From assembly GCF_010669145.1 (NCBI RefSeq), contig NZ_CP048632.1:620001-684000 (forward strand): a stretch of 64,000 nucleotides of DNA, in the 5' to 3' direction. Below are positions 42,989 through 52,706 of the stretch, piece after piece. The notes beneath the pieces are model-generated. The model saw only the letters and a program-made list of their open reading frames with translations. It was not told the origin of the DNA and made no database searches. The translations under genes and the position numbers were made by a program. Every line of letters starts with the position of its first letter. Position 1 is the stretch's first letter. The stretch is from Rhizobium oryzihabitans (lineage in GTDB: Bacteria > Pseudomonadota > Alphaproteobacteria > Rhizobiales > Rhizobiaceae).

Positions 42989-43972
42989 TCAATTATGCTG
43001 GTGAGCATCGCCCTTGGCCGAGCCGGCGGAAAGCACGATCTCGACCTTACCGGCCTTTTCAAAGATCAGCGTTACCGGCACCTTGTCGCCTTCGGCAAAA
43101 GGCTTCTTCACGTTGAAGAACATCATGTGCAGGCCGCCCGGCTTCAACTCCACGATCTGGCCGGCGGGAATGACGACGCCGTCATCCAGCTTGCGCATCT
43201 TCATGACGTCGTTGACCATGGCCATTTCGTGAATTTCGGCACGGCCGGCGGCTGGGGATTCGACGCCAATCAGCTTGTCGTCACTGTCACCGGTATTCTT
43301 GATCGTCACGTAACCGCCGCCAACGGGCTGACCCGGCAGCATCGCCTTTGTCGTGCCGGCGGAGAGTTCGAGGCTGCCGGCCTTTGCGACATCCATATTC
43401 ATGTCCATGTCCATAGCCATGGCAGAGTGATCATGTCCGCCCGCATGGGCCTTTTCGGTAACACGGATGGTCGGAGCCGGGCTTTTCAGCGAATGAGGAT
43501 CGACACCAGCGGCCGCCACCTCATCCCACGAAACCTTGCCCTTGTCGCCGCAAAGCTGCGTCACCTTGAAGGGCAGGTCCTGCCTCGCCTCTATGCCGGA
43601 AATTTTTCCCTGCACGGCAAAGGTGTCGTAGAACTCGTCCGGCAGGTTGCCGCCTTTCCAGCGGATTTCGACCGGCCCGCTTTTGATCTCCTTGCCGTGG
43701 TTCTTGTAGGCCTTCTGATAGTCGCCCTTGATGATCTCCAGTTCCCAGCCGGCCTTTGGCTGCGGCTTGGCGGAAATGAAGCCTTCCGGCAGCTTGATCT
43801 GCACTTCGGTGGTGGCAAGTCCGCCATCGCAACCATGCGGCACCTGAAGTGCGGCAACGATGGTGCTGTCCTGTTCGGCCGAACCGTCAACGAAGGTCGC
43901 GTGAGCGAAAGCTTGTGCCGTCGAGACGGAGGCCATGAACAGGGTGCAGGTGATGATCTTGGTGGTTTTCAT
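42989..43972 (-). CDS. YcnI/DUF1775-PCuAC fusion, copper chaperone
   Basis: The 327-residue protein has a signal peptide (1-22, ending AFA), a YcnI/DUF1775 domain (about 23-170; mature end begins HATFVDGSAEQD), a His/Met-rich linker (GGHDHSAMAMDMDMNMD) and a PCuAC domain (about 210-325) with the copper motif HEMAMVNDVMKMRKL and GLHMMFF. It should be a periplasmic protein delivering Cu(I), for example to cytochrome oxidase. The preceding minus-strand gene (44061-44441) is of the DUF2946 type, also often found with copper genes. Confidence 0.9.
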   Translation of the reverse strand: MKTTKIITCTLFMASVSTAQAFAHATFVDGSAEQDSTIVAALQVPHGCDGGLATTEVQIKLPEGFISAKPQPKAGWELEIIKGDYQKAYKNHGKEIKSGPVEIRWKGGNLPDEFYDTFAVQGKISGIEARQDLPFKVTQLCGDKGKVSWDEVAAAGVDPHSLKSPAPTIRVTEKAHAGGHDHSAMAMDMDMNMDVAKAGSLELSAGTTKAMLPGQPVGGGYVTIKNTGDSDDKLIGVESPAAGRAEIHEMAMVNDVMKMRKLDDGVVIPAGQIVELKPGGLHMMFFNVKKPFAEGDKVPVTLIFEKAGKVEIVLSAGSAKGDAHQHN

Positions 43973-44060
43973 GTGTCTTGTCCTTGCGACTGATGCCAAT
44001 AAAGCAGTGCAGCCATTGCTTGCCGCCAGCCGGCGGCGATGATCCTGTGAAACGAAGAGA

Positions 44061-44441
44061 TCAGGCGGACAGGGATGGCGGGCCGCGTGCAGCCGGTTTG
44101 CGGATCGTCAGGACCGAGCGGAAAGTCCACTCCGCGGATAAGCGATTTTCGAGCCAGGCGAATTCCGTTCTGAGCCAGCCCGCCGCATCGGGGACCGGCA
44201 CAAGAATGGATGAGGCCAGCAGGCACGCCTCGCAAAACAGGATTGCGTCGCTGGAATGGGCGGGGTTGTCCTTGGCATGCGAGGCATTCACCCCACCGCT
44301 GTGGCCCAGACAAATCTCGGCAAAGGTGCCGTCCGGCAGCCGGTAGCTCTCATCGAGCACGACTTCCGGGGCGGCGGCAAGTGCAGGCTTATGCGCGAAA
44401 CCGAGCGACAACATCAGGGCTGCACAGAAAATGCGAAGCAT
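44061..44441 (-). CDS. DUF2946-like protein
   Basis: The 126-residue secreted protein has a signal peptide (1-24, ending ALA) and a CxxC pattern (FCEACLLASS) and ends RGPPSLSA, a typical DUF2946 tail. DUF2946 proteins occur with copper chaperone and oxidase genes. GGAGAAAA precedes ATG 44441; a start at 44483 would add 14 residues and mask the signal peptide. It lies upstream of the YcnI-PCuAC gene on the same strand. Confidence 0.75.
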   Translation of the reverse strand: MLRIFCAALMLSLGFAHKPALAAAPEVVLDESYRLPDGTFAEICLGHSGGVNASHAKDNPAHSSDAILFCEACLLASSILVPVPDAAGWLRTEFAWLENRLSAEWTFRSVLTIRKPAARGPPSLSA

Positions 44442-44615
44442 TTTCTCCACCCCTGCCACCCGTCGTTTTCGATTTGCGTCCATATTCTCGCGATACCCCT
44501 CTTTCTCGCCGATTTCAAAGGGGAATTTTGCCGCAGCCCCAACCTCTCGAAGGGAACCATCGTCGGAGCGCAACATTTCCCTCGCGACAAGACCATTCCG
44601 GAAGGAGGATCCGAC

Positions 44616-44801
44616 ATGCCAGCCAAGTCGAAAGCGCAACAGAAAGCAGCAGGTGCGGCACTGGCCGCAAAACGCGGCGAAGTCAAGAAATCCAGTTTAC
44701 AAGGTGCTTCAAAAAGCATGGAGAAGTCCATGACAGAAAAGGAACTTGATGAACTGGCATCGACAAAACGCAAAGGTCTGCCGGAGAAAAAATCAGACTG
44801 A
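44616..44801 (+). CDS. DUF3008-family small basic protein (61 aa)
   Basis: The very Lys/Ala/Ser-rich sequence begins MPAKSKAQQKAAGAALAAKR and ends LPEKKSD. This matches the DUF3008 family, a short stress-associated family of unknown function. A strong GAAGGAGG precedes the ATG by eight bases. It lies upstream of the glycine riboswitch. Confidence 0.85.
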   Translation: MPAKSKAQQKAAGAALAAKRGEVKKSSLQGASKSMEKSMTEKELDELASTKRKGLPEKKSD

Positions 44802-44930
44802 TGGCACACCGCTTCCAAACTATCGACTGCGTCTTTCGGTGGCGATGGCGCAGATGGAGCAAGAATCTGTTCAGATGCGTCATTTGGTCCTTGCCAACAG
44901 CGGGGCTTCGCAGATAATGAGCGTCGCATC

Positions 44931-45096
44931 ACCATTGGGAGAAGCCGCTTCAATGCGGTGCCGAAGGAGCAACCGCCCCGGAAACTCTCAGGCAAAAGGA
45001 CCAGCGGTGATGACGGAACTCTGGAGAGAAGCCACCTTTCATAAGGACGGCTCGCCGAAGGGATAACAATCTCAGGCGACAAGGACAGAGGGGGCT
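44931..45096 (+). promoter_or_regulatory. Tandem glycine riboswitch
   Basis: Two aptamers in series. The first has GGGAGAAGCCGCTTC and GCCGAAGGAGCAACCGCCCC with AACTCTCAGGCAAAAGGACC (about 44935-45003). The second has CTGGAGAGAAGCCACC and CGCCGAAGGGATAACAATCT with CAGGCGACAAGGACAGAG (about 45019-45091). Glycine binding turns on expression of the downstream glycine cleavage genes. GGCGTG-TTTTT-CACGCC and GCGCGATTTTTCGCGC hairpins (about 45107-45150) form the expression platform. Confidence 0.95.
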
Positions 45097-45167
45097 CTTG
45101 AACCCGGCGTGTTTTTCACGCCATGACCTGAGCCCGCGCGATTTTTCGCGCAACCCTGGAGGCGTCC

Positions 45168-46307
45168 TTGGACGATACCGCCGAGCTTGACATCACGCCG
45201 TTGCATTCCCTGCATCTTTCGCTTGGCGCCCGCATGGTGCCATTCGCCGGTTATGACATGCCGGTGCAATATCCGGCGGGCGTTCTGAAGGAGCATCTTC
45301 AGACCCGCACCTCCGCCGGCCTGTTCGACGTATCCCACATGGGCCAGGTGATCGTGAAGGCGAAGTCCGGCAACAATGCCGACGCAGCGCTTGCACTGGA
45401 AAAGCTGGTGCCAGTCGATATTCTCGGTCTCAAGGAAGGCCGCCAGCGCTACGGTTTCTTCACCGATGAGAACGGCTGCATCCTGGACGACCTGATGATC
45501 ACCAATCGCGGCGATCATCTTTTTGTCGTCGTCAACGCGGCCTGCAAGGACGCCGATGTCGCCCATATGAAGGCGCATCTTTCCGACGACTGTGAAATTA
45601 CCCTGCTCGATGATCGGGCGCTGATCGCTCTTCAGGGACCGCGCGCTGAAGCAGTTCTGGCCGAACTGTGGGCAGGCGTATCTGAAATGAAGTTCATGGA
45701 CGTGCTGGAAGTTCCGCTGCACGATGTTCCCTGCATCGTTTCCCGCTCCGGTTATTCCGGTGAGGACGGTTTTGAGATTTCCGTGCCCGCCGCAAAGGCG
45801 GAAGAGATTGCCAAGGCCCTGCTCGAACATCCCGATTGCGAGCCGATAGGTCTTGGCGCGCGTGACAGCCTGCGTCTGGAAGCCGGCCTTTGTCTTTATG
45901 GCAATGATATCGACACCACGACCTCCCCCATCGAAGCCTCGCTCGAATGGGCGATCCAGAAGGCGCGCCGCGCTGGCGGCGACCGCGAGGGCGGTTTTCC
46001 CGGCGCAGAGCGCATTCTCGGCGAACTGAAAGACGGCACATCGCGCCGCCGCGTTGGCCTGAAGCCGGAAGGCAAGGCGCCGGTGCGCGGCCATTCGAAG
46101 CTTTTTGCGGATGCCGAAGGCAAGACGGAAATCGGCGAAGTGACCTCCGGCGGCTTCGGCCCGTCGGTTGAAGGCCCCGTCGCCATGGGTTACGTGCCAA
46201 CGGCCTACACGGCTCCCGGCACTGCGATCTTTGCGGAAGTGCGTGGCAAATATCTGCCCGTCACCGTCGCAGCCCTGCCCTTCATCAAGCCCACCTACAA
46301 ACGATAA
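45168..46307 (+). CDS. gcvT: Glycine cleavage system T protein (aminomethyltransferase)
   Basis: Transfers the methylene group from the lipoyl-bound aminomethyl to tetrahydrofolate. The 379-residue protein shows [57 protein letters not shown] and [20 protein letters not shown], the hallmarks of the T protein. TTG start after CTGGAGGCG. First gene of the glycine-responsive operon. Confidence 0.96.
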   Translation: MDDTAELDITPLHSLHLSLGARMVPFAGYDMPVQYPAGVLKEHLQTRTSAGLFDVSHMGQVIVKAKSGNNADAALALEKLVPVDILGLKEGRQRYGFFTDENGCILDDLMITNRGDHLFVVVNAACKDADVAHMKAHLSDDCEITLLDDRALIALQGPRAEAVLAELWAGVSEMKFMDVLEVPLHDVPCIVSRSGYSGEDGFEISVPAAKAEEIAKALLEHPDCEPIGLGARDSLRLEAGLCLYGNDIDTTTSPIEASLEWAIQKARRAGGDREGGFPGAERILGELKDGTSRRRVGLKPEGKAPVRGHSKLFADAEGKTEIGEVTSGGFGPSVEGPVAMGYVPTAYTAPGTAIFAEVRGKYLPVTVAALPFIKPTYKR

Positions 46308-46335
46308 TCTTCATCCCATCTCCGGAGAAAATACG

Positions 46336-46698
46336 ATGCTGAAATTTACCGCAGAACACGAATGGCTGAAGTTCGAAGGCGATATCGCCACCGTTGGCAT
46401 CACCAGCCACGCCGCTGAACAGCTTGGCGATCTCGTCTTCGTCGAATTGCCGGAAGTGGGCGCCACCTTCTCCAAGGATGGCGACGCGGCGACCGTTGAA
46501 TCCGTCAAGGCGGCTTCCGACGTCTATTGTCCGCTGGATGGCGAAGTGGTGGAAATCAACCAGGCCATCGTTGACGACCCCTCGCTGGTCAATTCGGATC
46601 CGCAGGGTGCCGGCTGGTTCTTCAAGCTGAAGCTTTCCAACGTCGCGGATGCCGAGACGCTGCTCGACGAGGCAGCCTACAAGGAGCTGATCGCGTAA
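46336..46698 (+). CDS. gcvH: Glycine cleavage system H protein
   Basis: The 120-residue lipoyl-carrying protein shows [14 protein letters not shown] and the lipoylation site [12 protein letters not shown] (the Lys). GGAGAAAA precedes the ATG. Its stop overlaps the gcvP start by one base (TAATG). Confidence 0.97.
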   Translation: MLKFTAEHEWLKFEGDIATVGITSHAAEQLGDLVFVELPEVGATFSKDGDAATVESVKAASDVYCPLDGEVVEINQAIVDDPSLVNSDPQGAGWFFKLKLSNVADAETLLDEAAYKELIA

Positions 46699-49562
46699 TG
46701 ACGACGCCCACGGAATTTCATTTCACCGACTATCAACCCTATGATTTCGCCAACCGGCGTCACATCGGGCCGTCGCCGTCGGAAATGGCGGAGATGCTGA
46801 AGGTCATCGGCTACAAGAGCCTCGATGCCCTGATCGACGCCACCGTTCCCTCCTCCATCCGCCAGAAGGTACCGCTGACCTGGGGTGCTGCGCTGACCGA
46901 ACGCGAGGCGCTCGATCGCCTGCGCGAAACGGCCAACAAGAACCAGGTGCTGACCTCGCTGATTGGCCAGGGTTATTACGGCACGATCACGCCGCCGGTC
47001 ATCCAGCGCAACATTCTGGAAAATCCGGCCTGGTACACCGCCTATACGCCCTACCAGCCGGAAATCAGCCAGGGCCGTCTTGAGGCGCTGCTGAACTACC
47101 AGACCATGGTCTGCGATCTGACCGGCCTCGATGTCGCCAACGCATCGCTGCTCGATGAAGCGACGGCCGCTGCCGAAGCCATGGCCATGTGCCAGCGCGT
47201 CGCCAAGTCCAAGGCGACCGCCTTCTTCGTCGATGCCAATTGCCACCCGCAGACCATCGCGCTGATCGAGACCCGTGCGGCCCCGCTCGGCTGGAAAGTG
47301 ATCGTCGGCAACCCGTTCACCGATCTCGATCCGGTCGACGTGTTCGGCGCGATCTTCCAGTATCCCGGCACCCACGGCCATGTCAGCGACTTCTCCGGCC
47401 TGATCTCGCGTCTGCACCAGACGGGCGCCATCGCCGCCGTCGCCGCCGATCTTCTGGCGCTGACGCTGTTGAAGTCACCCGGCGAGATGGGCGCGGATAT
47501 CGCCATCGGCACCTCGCAGCGTTTCGGCGTTCCGGTCGGTTATGGTGGCCCGCATGCGGCCTACATGGCCGTCAAGGACGCACATAAGCGCTCCATGCCA
47601 GGCCGCCTGGTCGGCGTCTCGGTCGATGCGCGTGGCAACCGCGCCTATCGCCTGTCGCTGCAGACCCGCGAGCAGCATATCCGCCGCGAAAAGGCCACTT
47701 CCAACATCTGCACGGCGCAGGTGCTCTTGGCCGTTATGGCCTCCATGTACGGCGTCTTCCACGGCCCGCAGGGTATCAAGGCGATCGCCCAGCAGACCCA
47801 CCAGAAGGCCGTGCTGATGGCCAAGGGGCTGGAAAAGCTCGGCTACACCATCGAGCCGGAAACCTTCTTCGATACGATCACCGTCGAAGTCGGTCACATG
47901 CAGGGCGTCATCCTGCGCTCGGCCGTGGCGGAAGGCGTGAACCTGCGCAAGGTCGGCGCGACCAAGATCGGCATGAGCCTTGACGAGCGCACGCGCCCGG
48001 CAACGCTGGAAGCCGTGTGGCGCGCATTCGGCGGCAATTTCTCGATCTCGGATTTCGAGCCGGACTATCGCCTGCCGAAGGAACTGCTGCGCACCAGCCA
48101 GTACATGACGCATCCGATCTTCCACATGAACCGTGCCGAAAGCGAGATGACCCGTTACATCCGCCGCCTTTCGGACCGTGATCTCGCGCTCGACCGCTCG
48201 ATGATCCCGCTCGGTTCCTGCACCATGAAGCTGAACGCAACTGCGGAGATGCTGCCGATCACCTGGCCGGAATTTTCCGACATCCATCCCTTCGTGCCGG
48301 CCAATCAGGCGCTCGGCTACAAGGAAATGATCGACGATCTCTCCGAAAAGCTGTGCTCGGTCACCGGTTACGACGCCTTCTCCATGCAGCCGAATTCCGG
48401 CGCGCAGGGGGAATATGCCGGACTTCTGACCATCCGCAACTACCACCTCGCCAATGGCGGCACCCATCGCGACGTCTGCCTCATTCCCACCTCGGCGCAT
48501 GGCACCAATCCTGCCTCGGCGCAGATGGTCGGCATGAAAGTCGTGCCGGTGAAGGTGCGGGACAATGGCGACATCGATATCGATGATTTCCGTGCAAAAG
48601 CAGAACAGTATGCGGAAAACCTCTCGTGCTGCATGATCACCTACCCGTCCACCCACGGCGTGTTCGAGGAGACGGTTCGCGAGATCTGCGAGATCACCCA
48701 CAAGCATGGCGGTCAGGTCTATCTCGACGGCGCCAATATGAACGCCATGGTCGGCCTTGCCCGCCCCGGCGATATCGGTTCGGACGTTTCGCATCTCAAC
48801 CTGCACAAGACCTTCTGCATTCCGCATGGCGGCGGCGGCCCCGGCATGGGGCCGATCGGCGTCAAGGCGCATCTTGCCCCCTATCTTCCCGGCCATCCTT
48901 CGACGGACGGTCGCGAGGGTGCGGTGTCTGCTGCCCCCTTCGGCTCGCCCTCGATCCTGCCGATCTCCTGGAGCTATTGCCTGATGATGGGCGGCGAAGG
49001 GCTGACGCAGGCGACCAAGGTTGCAATCCTCAACGCCAACTACATTGCTGAGCGGCTGAAGGGCGCTTACGACGTGCTCTACAAGTCCGAAACGGGACGT
49101 GTGGCGCATGAGTGCATCATCGACACCCGGCCCTTGGCGGATAGCTGCGGTGTGACGGTGGACGATGTTGCAAAGCGCCTCATCGACTGCGGTTTCCACG
49201 CGCCGACCATGAGCTGGCCGGTTGCCGGCACGCTGATGATCGAGCCGACGGAATCCGAGACCAAGGCGGAAATCGACCGTTTCTGCGATGCCATGCTGGC
49301 GATCCGTGAGGAAGCCCGCGACATCGAGGAAGGCCGTGCGGACAAGACCAACAATCCGCTGAAGAACGCCCCGCATACGGTGGAAGACCTCGTCGGCGAG
49401 TGGGACCGCCCCTATAGCCGCGAAAAGGGCTGCTTCCCGCCCGGCGCCTTCCGCATCGACAAATACTGGTCGCCGGTCAACCGCATCGACAATGTCTATG
49501 GCGACCGCAACCTCATCTGCACCTGCCCGCCGATGGAAGCTTACGCCGAAGCGGCTGAATAA
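46698..49562 (+). CDS. gcvP: Glycine dehydrogenase (decarboxylating), P protein
   Basis: PLP-dependent glycine decarboxylase of 954 residues, single-chain (fused P1/P2). It has [14 protein letters not shown] at the start and the PLP-lysine segment [23 protein letters not shown] at about 700. It transfers the aminomethyl group to the lipoyl arm of GcvH. Last gene of the gcvTHP operon. Confidence 0.97.
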   Translation: MTTPTEFHFTDYQPYDFANRRHIGPSPSEMAEMLKVIGYKSLDALIDATVPSSIRQKVPLTWGAALTEREALDRLRETANKNQVLTSLIGQGYYGTITPPVIQRNILENPAWYTAYTPYQPEISQGRLEALLNYQTMVCDLTGLDVANASLLDEATAAAEAMAMCQRVAKSKATAFFVDANCHPQTIALIETRAAPLGWKVIVGNPFTDLDPVDVFGAIFQYPGTHGHVSDFSGLISRLHQTGAIAAVAADLLALTLLKSPGEMGADIAIGTSQRFGVPVGYGGPHAAYMAVKDAHKRSMPGRLVGVSVDARGNRAYRLSLQTREQHIRREKATSNICTAQVLLAVMASMYGVFHGPQGIKAIAQQTHQKAVLMAKGLEKLGYTIEPETFFDTITVEVGHMQGVILRSAVAEGVNLRKVGATKIGMSLDERTRPATLEAVWRAFGGNFSISDFEPDYRLPKELLRTSQYMTHPIFHMNRAESEMTRYIRRLSDRDLALDRSMIPLGSCTMKLNATAEMLPITWPEFSDIHPFVPANQALGYKEMIDDLSEKLCSVTGYDAFSMQPNSGAQGEYAGLLTIRNYHLANGGTHRDVCLIPTSAHGTNPASAQMVGMKVVPVKVRDNGDIDIDDFRAKAEQYAENLSCCMITYPSTHGVFEETVREICEITHKHGGQVYLDGANMNAMVGLARPGDIGSDVSHLNLHKTFCIPHGGGGPGMGPIGVKAHLAPYLPGHPSTDGREGAVSAAPFGSPSILPISWSYCLMMGGEGLTQATKVAILNANYIAERLKGAYDVLYKSETGRVAHECIIDTRPLADSCGVTVDDVAKRLIDCGFHAPTMSWPVAGTLMIEPTESETKAEIDRFCDAMLAIREEARDIEEGRADKTNNPLKNAPHTVEDLVGEWDRPYSREKGCFPPGAFRIDKYWSPVNRIDNVYGDRNLICTCPPMEAYAEAAE

Positions 49563-49587
49563 GGCATCAGTACAAACCAACATACGA

Positions 49588-49609
49588 AGGCCCGGAGCAA
49601 TCCGGGCCT
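49588..49609 (+). terminator. Hairpin downstream of gcvP
   Basis: AGGCCCGGA-GCAA-TCCGGGCCT, nine perfect base pairs, 25 bases after the stop. No T run, so termination by this hairpin is uncertain. Confidence 0.55.
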
Positions 49610-49641
49610 AGAGTAATGGGCAAATATCTCCAGACACTCAA

Positions 49642-49672
49642 CGTCATCCTCGGGTCAAGCCCGAGGATGACG
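49642..49672. repeat. Palindromic intergenic repeat unit (RIME-related)
   Basis: CGTCATCCTCGGG-TCAAG-CCCGAGGATGACG, a perfect 13-bp stem. Its layout and GTCAT...ATGAC ends resemble the hairpin modules of the larger repeats at 14415 and 59478. Confidence 0.7.
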
Positions 49673-49821
49673 GTCGAGAGGCTCAGCAGCCTGCGTAAAG
49701 AACGATCCATTCCTTCATATTTCACCCGCAAGATTTCCGGCTTCGAGGAAAGAGTGACACGATTGATCGCTCCTCGTTCCATGCTAAACCGGTTCGTGAA
49801 ATCCTTGGCCATGGAGAGGAA

Positions 49822-50625
49822 ATGCGTCTGATCTGCCTGAACGGCTGGGGTGGCAAACTCCACGACGAGCTTGTTTCTTATCTCACTGCATCCGCCCCCG
49901 ATATTCTGTGCCTGCAGGAAGTCATTCATACTCCGGCCGCCACGCAGGAGTGGCTGACCTATCGCGATCACGGCATTGACCTGCCGCAGCGGGCGAATTT
50001 TCTGCGTGACGTCGCCGAAGCCTTGCCTGATCATCTGGCAATCTTCTGCCCGGCGGCGCAGGGCGATCTCTTCCATGGTGAGATCAGTTATCCCTCCCAA
50101 TGGGGGCTGGCGACCTTCGTGCGCAAATCCATTGCCATTGTCGCGCAGGCCCAGGGTTTCGTGCATGGCGCTTTCTCCGCCGACGGATACGGCGATCACC
50201 CAAGGTCGCGCACCGGCCATGCCATCCGTGTCTTTGATTTCGTGGCCGGCCAGCCAGCCGTCATCGCCCATATGCACGGGCTGCGGGACCTCGATGGCAA
50301 ACATGACAACCCTGCCCGTCTGGCGCAGGCAAAGCGCCTCGTTCAGCTTGTCAAAAACATTAGGGAAGAAGGCGACAGGGTTATCGTCTGCGGCGATTTT
50401 AATGTTCTGCCTGACAGCGAGACATTCGCGGTGCTGAAAGAGCTGGATCTTGTCGAACTCGTCACGACACGCGGCTTCACCGACACCCGGACATCACATT
50501 ACGCCAAACAGAACCGTTATGCGGATTACATGCTGGTCAACCCGGCCGTGAAGGTCGATCACTTCAATGTCGTGAGACAGCCGGAAGTCTCGGATCATTG
50601 CCCTCTGCTGCTCGAATTCAGCTAA
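49822..50625 (+). CDS. Endonuclease/exonuclease/phosphatase family protein
   Basis: The 267-residue EEP-fold protein has the metal residue Glu in ILCLQEVIH, the HMHGLRD segment, VCGDFNVLPDS and the C-terminal SDHCPLLLEF. The substrate (DNA, phosphoinositide or other) is not evident. It begins after a 259-base gap holding the palindrome above; GAGAGG precedes the ATG. Confidence 0.9.
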   Translation: MRLICLNGWGGKLHDELVSYLTASAPDILCLQEVIHTPAATQEWLTYRDHGIDLPQRANFLRDVAEALPDHLAIFCPAAQGDLFHGEISYPSQWGLATFVRKSIAIVAQAQGFVHGAFSADGYGDHPRSRTGHAIRVFDFVAGQPAVIAHMHGLRDLDGKHDNPARLAQAKRLVQLVKNIREEGDRVIVCGDFNVLPDSETFAVLKELDLVELVTTRGFTDTRTSHYAKQNRYADYMLVNPAVKVDHFNVVRQPEVSDHCPLLLEFS

Positions 50626-50685
50626 GCATTTGCATTGCCGACAGCCTAGTTTGAGCGTTTTCGCTTTTCTTCGGATCACGAAAAA

Positions 50686-50753
50686 CACTCTAACTTTTTA
50701 TTTTGTCGCATTTCCAGACGGAAAACCGGTGGCCACTTTTCCTGGAAAGGCTC
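50686..50753. repeat. Rhizobial-type intergenic repeat
   Basis: The segment has TTTTGTCGCATTTCCAGACG, GAAAACCGGT and CACTTTTCCTGGAAA. TTTCCAG (50711-50717) pairs with CTGGAAA (50742-50748). I recognise this as a common short intergenic repeat of Rhizobiales. A related half-element is at 58482-58513. Confidence 0.65.
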
Positions 50754-50853
50754 CATGCACGGGTAAAGAAGCGGGATTGAAATTCATGCGAAGGCGAAGA
50801 TATAAGGGCTTTCGCCGTAAAGCTTTGTTCATCCGCGGCCCTTAAATCCGGCT

Positions 50854-51993
50854 ATGCTTTCTACCGTCGTCACATCGCTGAGCATCGTTGTCGTGAGCCT
50901 GCTTTTTGGCGTGGCGCTGCTGGTCGCTTGGCGGCATTTCGGGCTGAAGCAACACGCCATGATCTGGGCCCTGTCCTTCATGTCGTCAGCCATCGGCCAC
51001 GGGCTGCGCATTGTTGGTGGATTGTTTCCCGATCATCAATCGCTGACGGCCATGCTCGCCTGCCATGCCTCGATCGGCAGTTTCGCACTGCTGGCTTGGG
51101 GTTTCCGTCTGCGGGCGAAACGCAACAGCAACAGTGTTGCGATCGTATGGATTATTTCCACCCTGTTCATTCTTGTGGTCTGGGCTTTCCAGCTCGTGGA
51201 ATGGCGCATGGCTTCGCGAATGATGACGGCCATTGCCGATGCGGCATTGGTCGGCATCATCGTGCATACGTTGAGGCGGGCGACGGGCGTCGGACGAACC
51301 GTCCGCTGGGCCATGACCGTCTTTGGCATCTATATCACGAGCGTTGCAGTCGCTGCCTGGCTTGCGCGATCCGGCGGTGAGATTTCCGACGCGGCCTTCA
51401 TCATCGTCCTGTCGATCGGTACGCCGACCGGCATGATCGCAAGCGGCATCCTGACGCTTCTGATCGTCTCCGCCGATCTTGCCGGCGAACTGCAGCGGCA
51501 GGCGCGATATGATTTCCTGACCGGCCTCTTCAACCGTCGCGGGTTCGAGGAAGGCGTCATGGCAAGGACGGCCCGGCCCCGCGGCGAAAGAGGAATAGTG
51601 GTTGTTACGGACCTGGACCGCTTCAAGGCGATAAACGACCGTTTCGGCCATGCGACGGGAGACGAGGTGATCCGTCGTTTTGCCGATCATATTCGCGGTT
51701 TCGTCGGTGCCGACGACATGGCGGGACGAATGGGCGGAGAGGAATTTGCGCTGTTCATGGCCCGCCCGGACATTGCGGAGGCAACGGCGCTGGTTGAAAA
51801 AATCCGCCAGGGCGTGCCTGCGCTGTTTTTGGATTTTCCAGCGGATGTTCCCGTGACCGCCAGTTTCGGGCTGACGTCGATACGTCCGGGCGAAGACATT
51901 TCATCAGCCTATGCCCGTGCCGATGCGGCACTTTACCGTTCCAAGAACAGCGGGCGCAATAAAACCGTGGCGGATATTGCCAACGTCTCCTGA
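50854..51993 (+). CDS. Diguanylate cyclase (GGDEF domain), membrane bound
   Basis: The 379-residue protein has an N-terminal membrane sensor with about six helices (about 1-210) and a GGDEF domain (about 225-370). The active-site motif reads GGEEF (MGGEEFALF), and the substrate loop DFLTGLFNRRGFEE and DLDRFKAINDRFGHATGDEV are intact. It should make c-di-GMP from GTP. No I-site RxxD is recognised immediately before GGEEF (VGADDMAGR precedes it). Isolated between repeats and convergent with the next gene. Confidence 0.92.
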   Translation: MLSTVVTSLSIVVVSLLFGVALLVAWRHFGLKQHAMIWALSFMSSAIGHGLRIVGGLFPDHQSLTAMLACHASIGSFALLAWGFRLRAKRNSNSVAIVWIISTLFILVVWAFQLVEWRMASRMMTAIADAALVGIIVHTLRRATGVGRTVRWAMTVFGIYITSVAVAAWLARSGGEISDAAFIIVLSIGTPTGMIASGILTLLIVSADLAGELQRQARYDFLTGLFNRRGFEEGVMARTARPRGERGIVVVTDLDRFKAINDRFGHATGDEVIRRFADHIRGFVGADDMAGRMGGEEFALFMARPDIAEATALVEKIRQGVPALFLDFPADVPVTASFGLTSIRPGEDISSAYARADAALYRSKNSGRNKTVADIANVS

Positions 51994-52029
51994 GGAAGCG
52001 CCATTCCGGGACCGGTTAAGGGACGCCGA

Positions 52030-52545
52030 TTAGCGCACAAGCCGGATATCGCTTGTCACCACCGTCTTGCCGGTCCTGCCGTCCTTGTCGGTGGTGCGCA
52101 GCCGCAGGCCGTTGTCACCGACCTTTTCGATGGTCATGGCCGCGACGCGGTCGCCATTGATTTCGCGGTTCCAGCGGACGGTGAGATTGATCGCATTTCC
52201 CTGGCGGTTGCCGGCCAGCGCCGAAGGACGACCGGAGGGGCCGGTATAGGTGCCGCTATAACGCGCGCCGGTGGCGGCAAGATCAGCAGCGATAGCGCGT
52301 CTTACAACCACGAGACCACGACAGGTGCCCGACATGCGCAACGCCGTTGCCTTTGCGTCGGAACTCAATGTGCAATTGACATTGATGGGTGGCATGCCGA
52401 TGCGGGTGATCACCGTTCCCTTGCCAGTCCATTTGCCTTCCAGCGACGACAGGAAGGAGCTTTCGTCTGCGGCTGCGGGCATCGCGGCGAAAAATCCCGC
52501 CGTTACGGCGATGATTGAGGTGCGGATTGTTCCAGTTTTTTTCAT
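52030..52545 (-). CDS. Secreted conserved hypothetical protein
   Basis: The 171-residue protein has a signal peptide (1-26, ending PAAA-DE) and a mature region that begins SSFLSSLEGKWTGKGTVI, resembling the lipocalin-like secreted families of rhizobia. Two cysteines (NCTL, GTCRG) may be bridged. Function unknown. The 3' end lies 36 bases from the cyclase gene stop, so the genes are convergent. Confidence 0.75.
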   Translation of the reverse strand: MKKTGTIRTSIIAVTAGFFAAMPAAADESSFLSSLEGKWTGKGTVITRIGMPPINVNCTLSSDAKATALRMSGTCRGLVVVRRAIAADLAATGARYSGTYTGPSGRPSALAGNRQGNAINLTVRWNREINGDRVAAMTIEKVGDNGLRLRTTDKDGRTGKTVVTSDIRLVR

Positions 52546-52653
52546 TGGGCGACTTCGTCGGTTCGGTTTCGTTTGAAAGCTAACGCGCGATCGCCGCAGG
52601 ATGTTCCAGCCCGTTGAATTGCCGCCCCAACACCGCAACCGACCCTTGAAACA

Positions 52654-52676
52654 AAAAGGAGGCCGTACGGCCTCCT
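52654..52676 (-). terminator. Terminator of fpr
   Basis: AGGAGGCCGTACGGCCTCCT is a perfect 20-base palindrome; on the minus strand it is followed by TTTTTG. It lies just 3' of the ferredoxin-NADP reductase gene. Confidence 0.85.
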
Positions 52677-52706
52677 GTCTTATTCGTCTGCAAAAGAAAT
52701 TCGACG

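Noticed and set aside
47475..49583. 702-residue minus-strand open frame antisense to gcvP
   Set aside because: Codon-position shadow of gcvP; product is Arg/Asp/His/Ala-rich with no family signature and no ribosome site.
50630..50845. 71-residue plus-strand frame upstream of the diguanylate cyclase
   Set aside because: Lies across the intergenic repeat and has no domain, ribosome site or codon bias.
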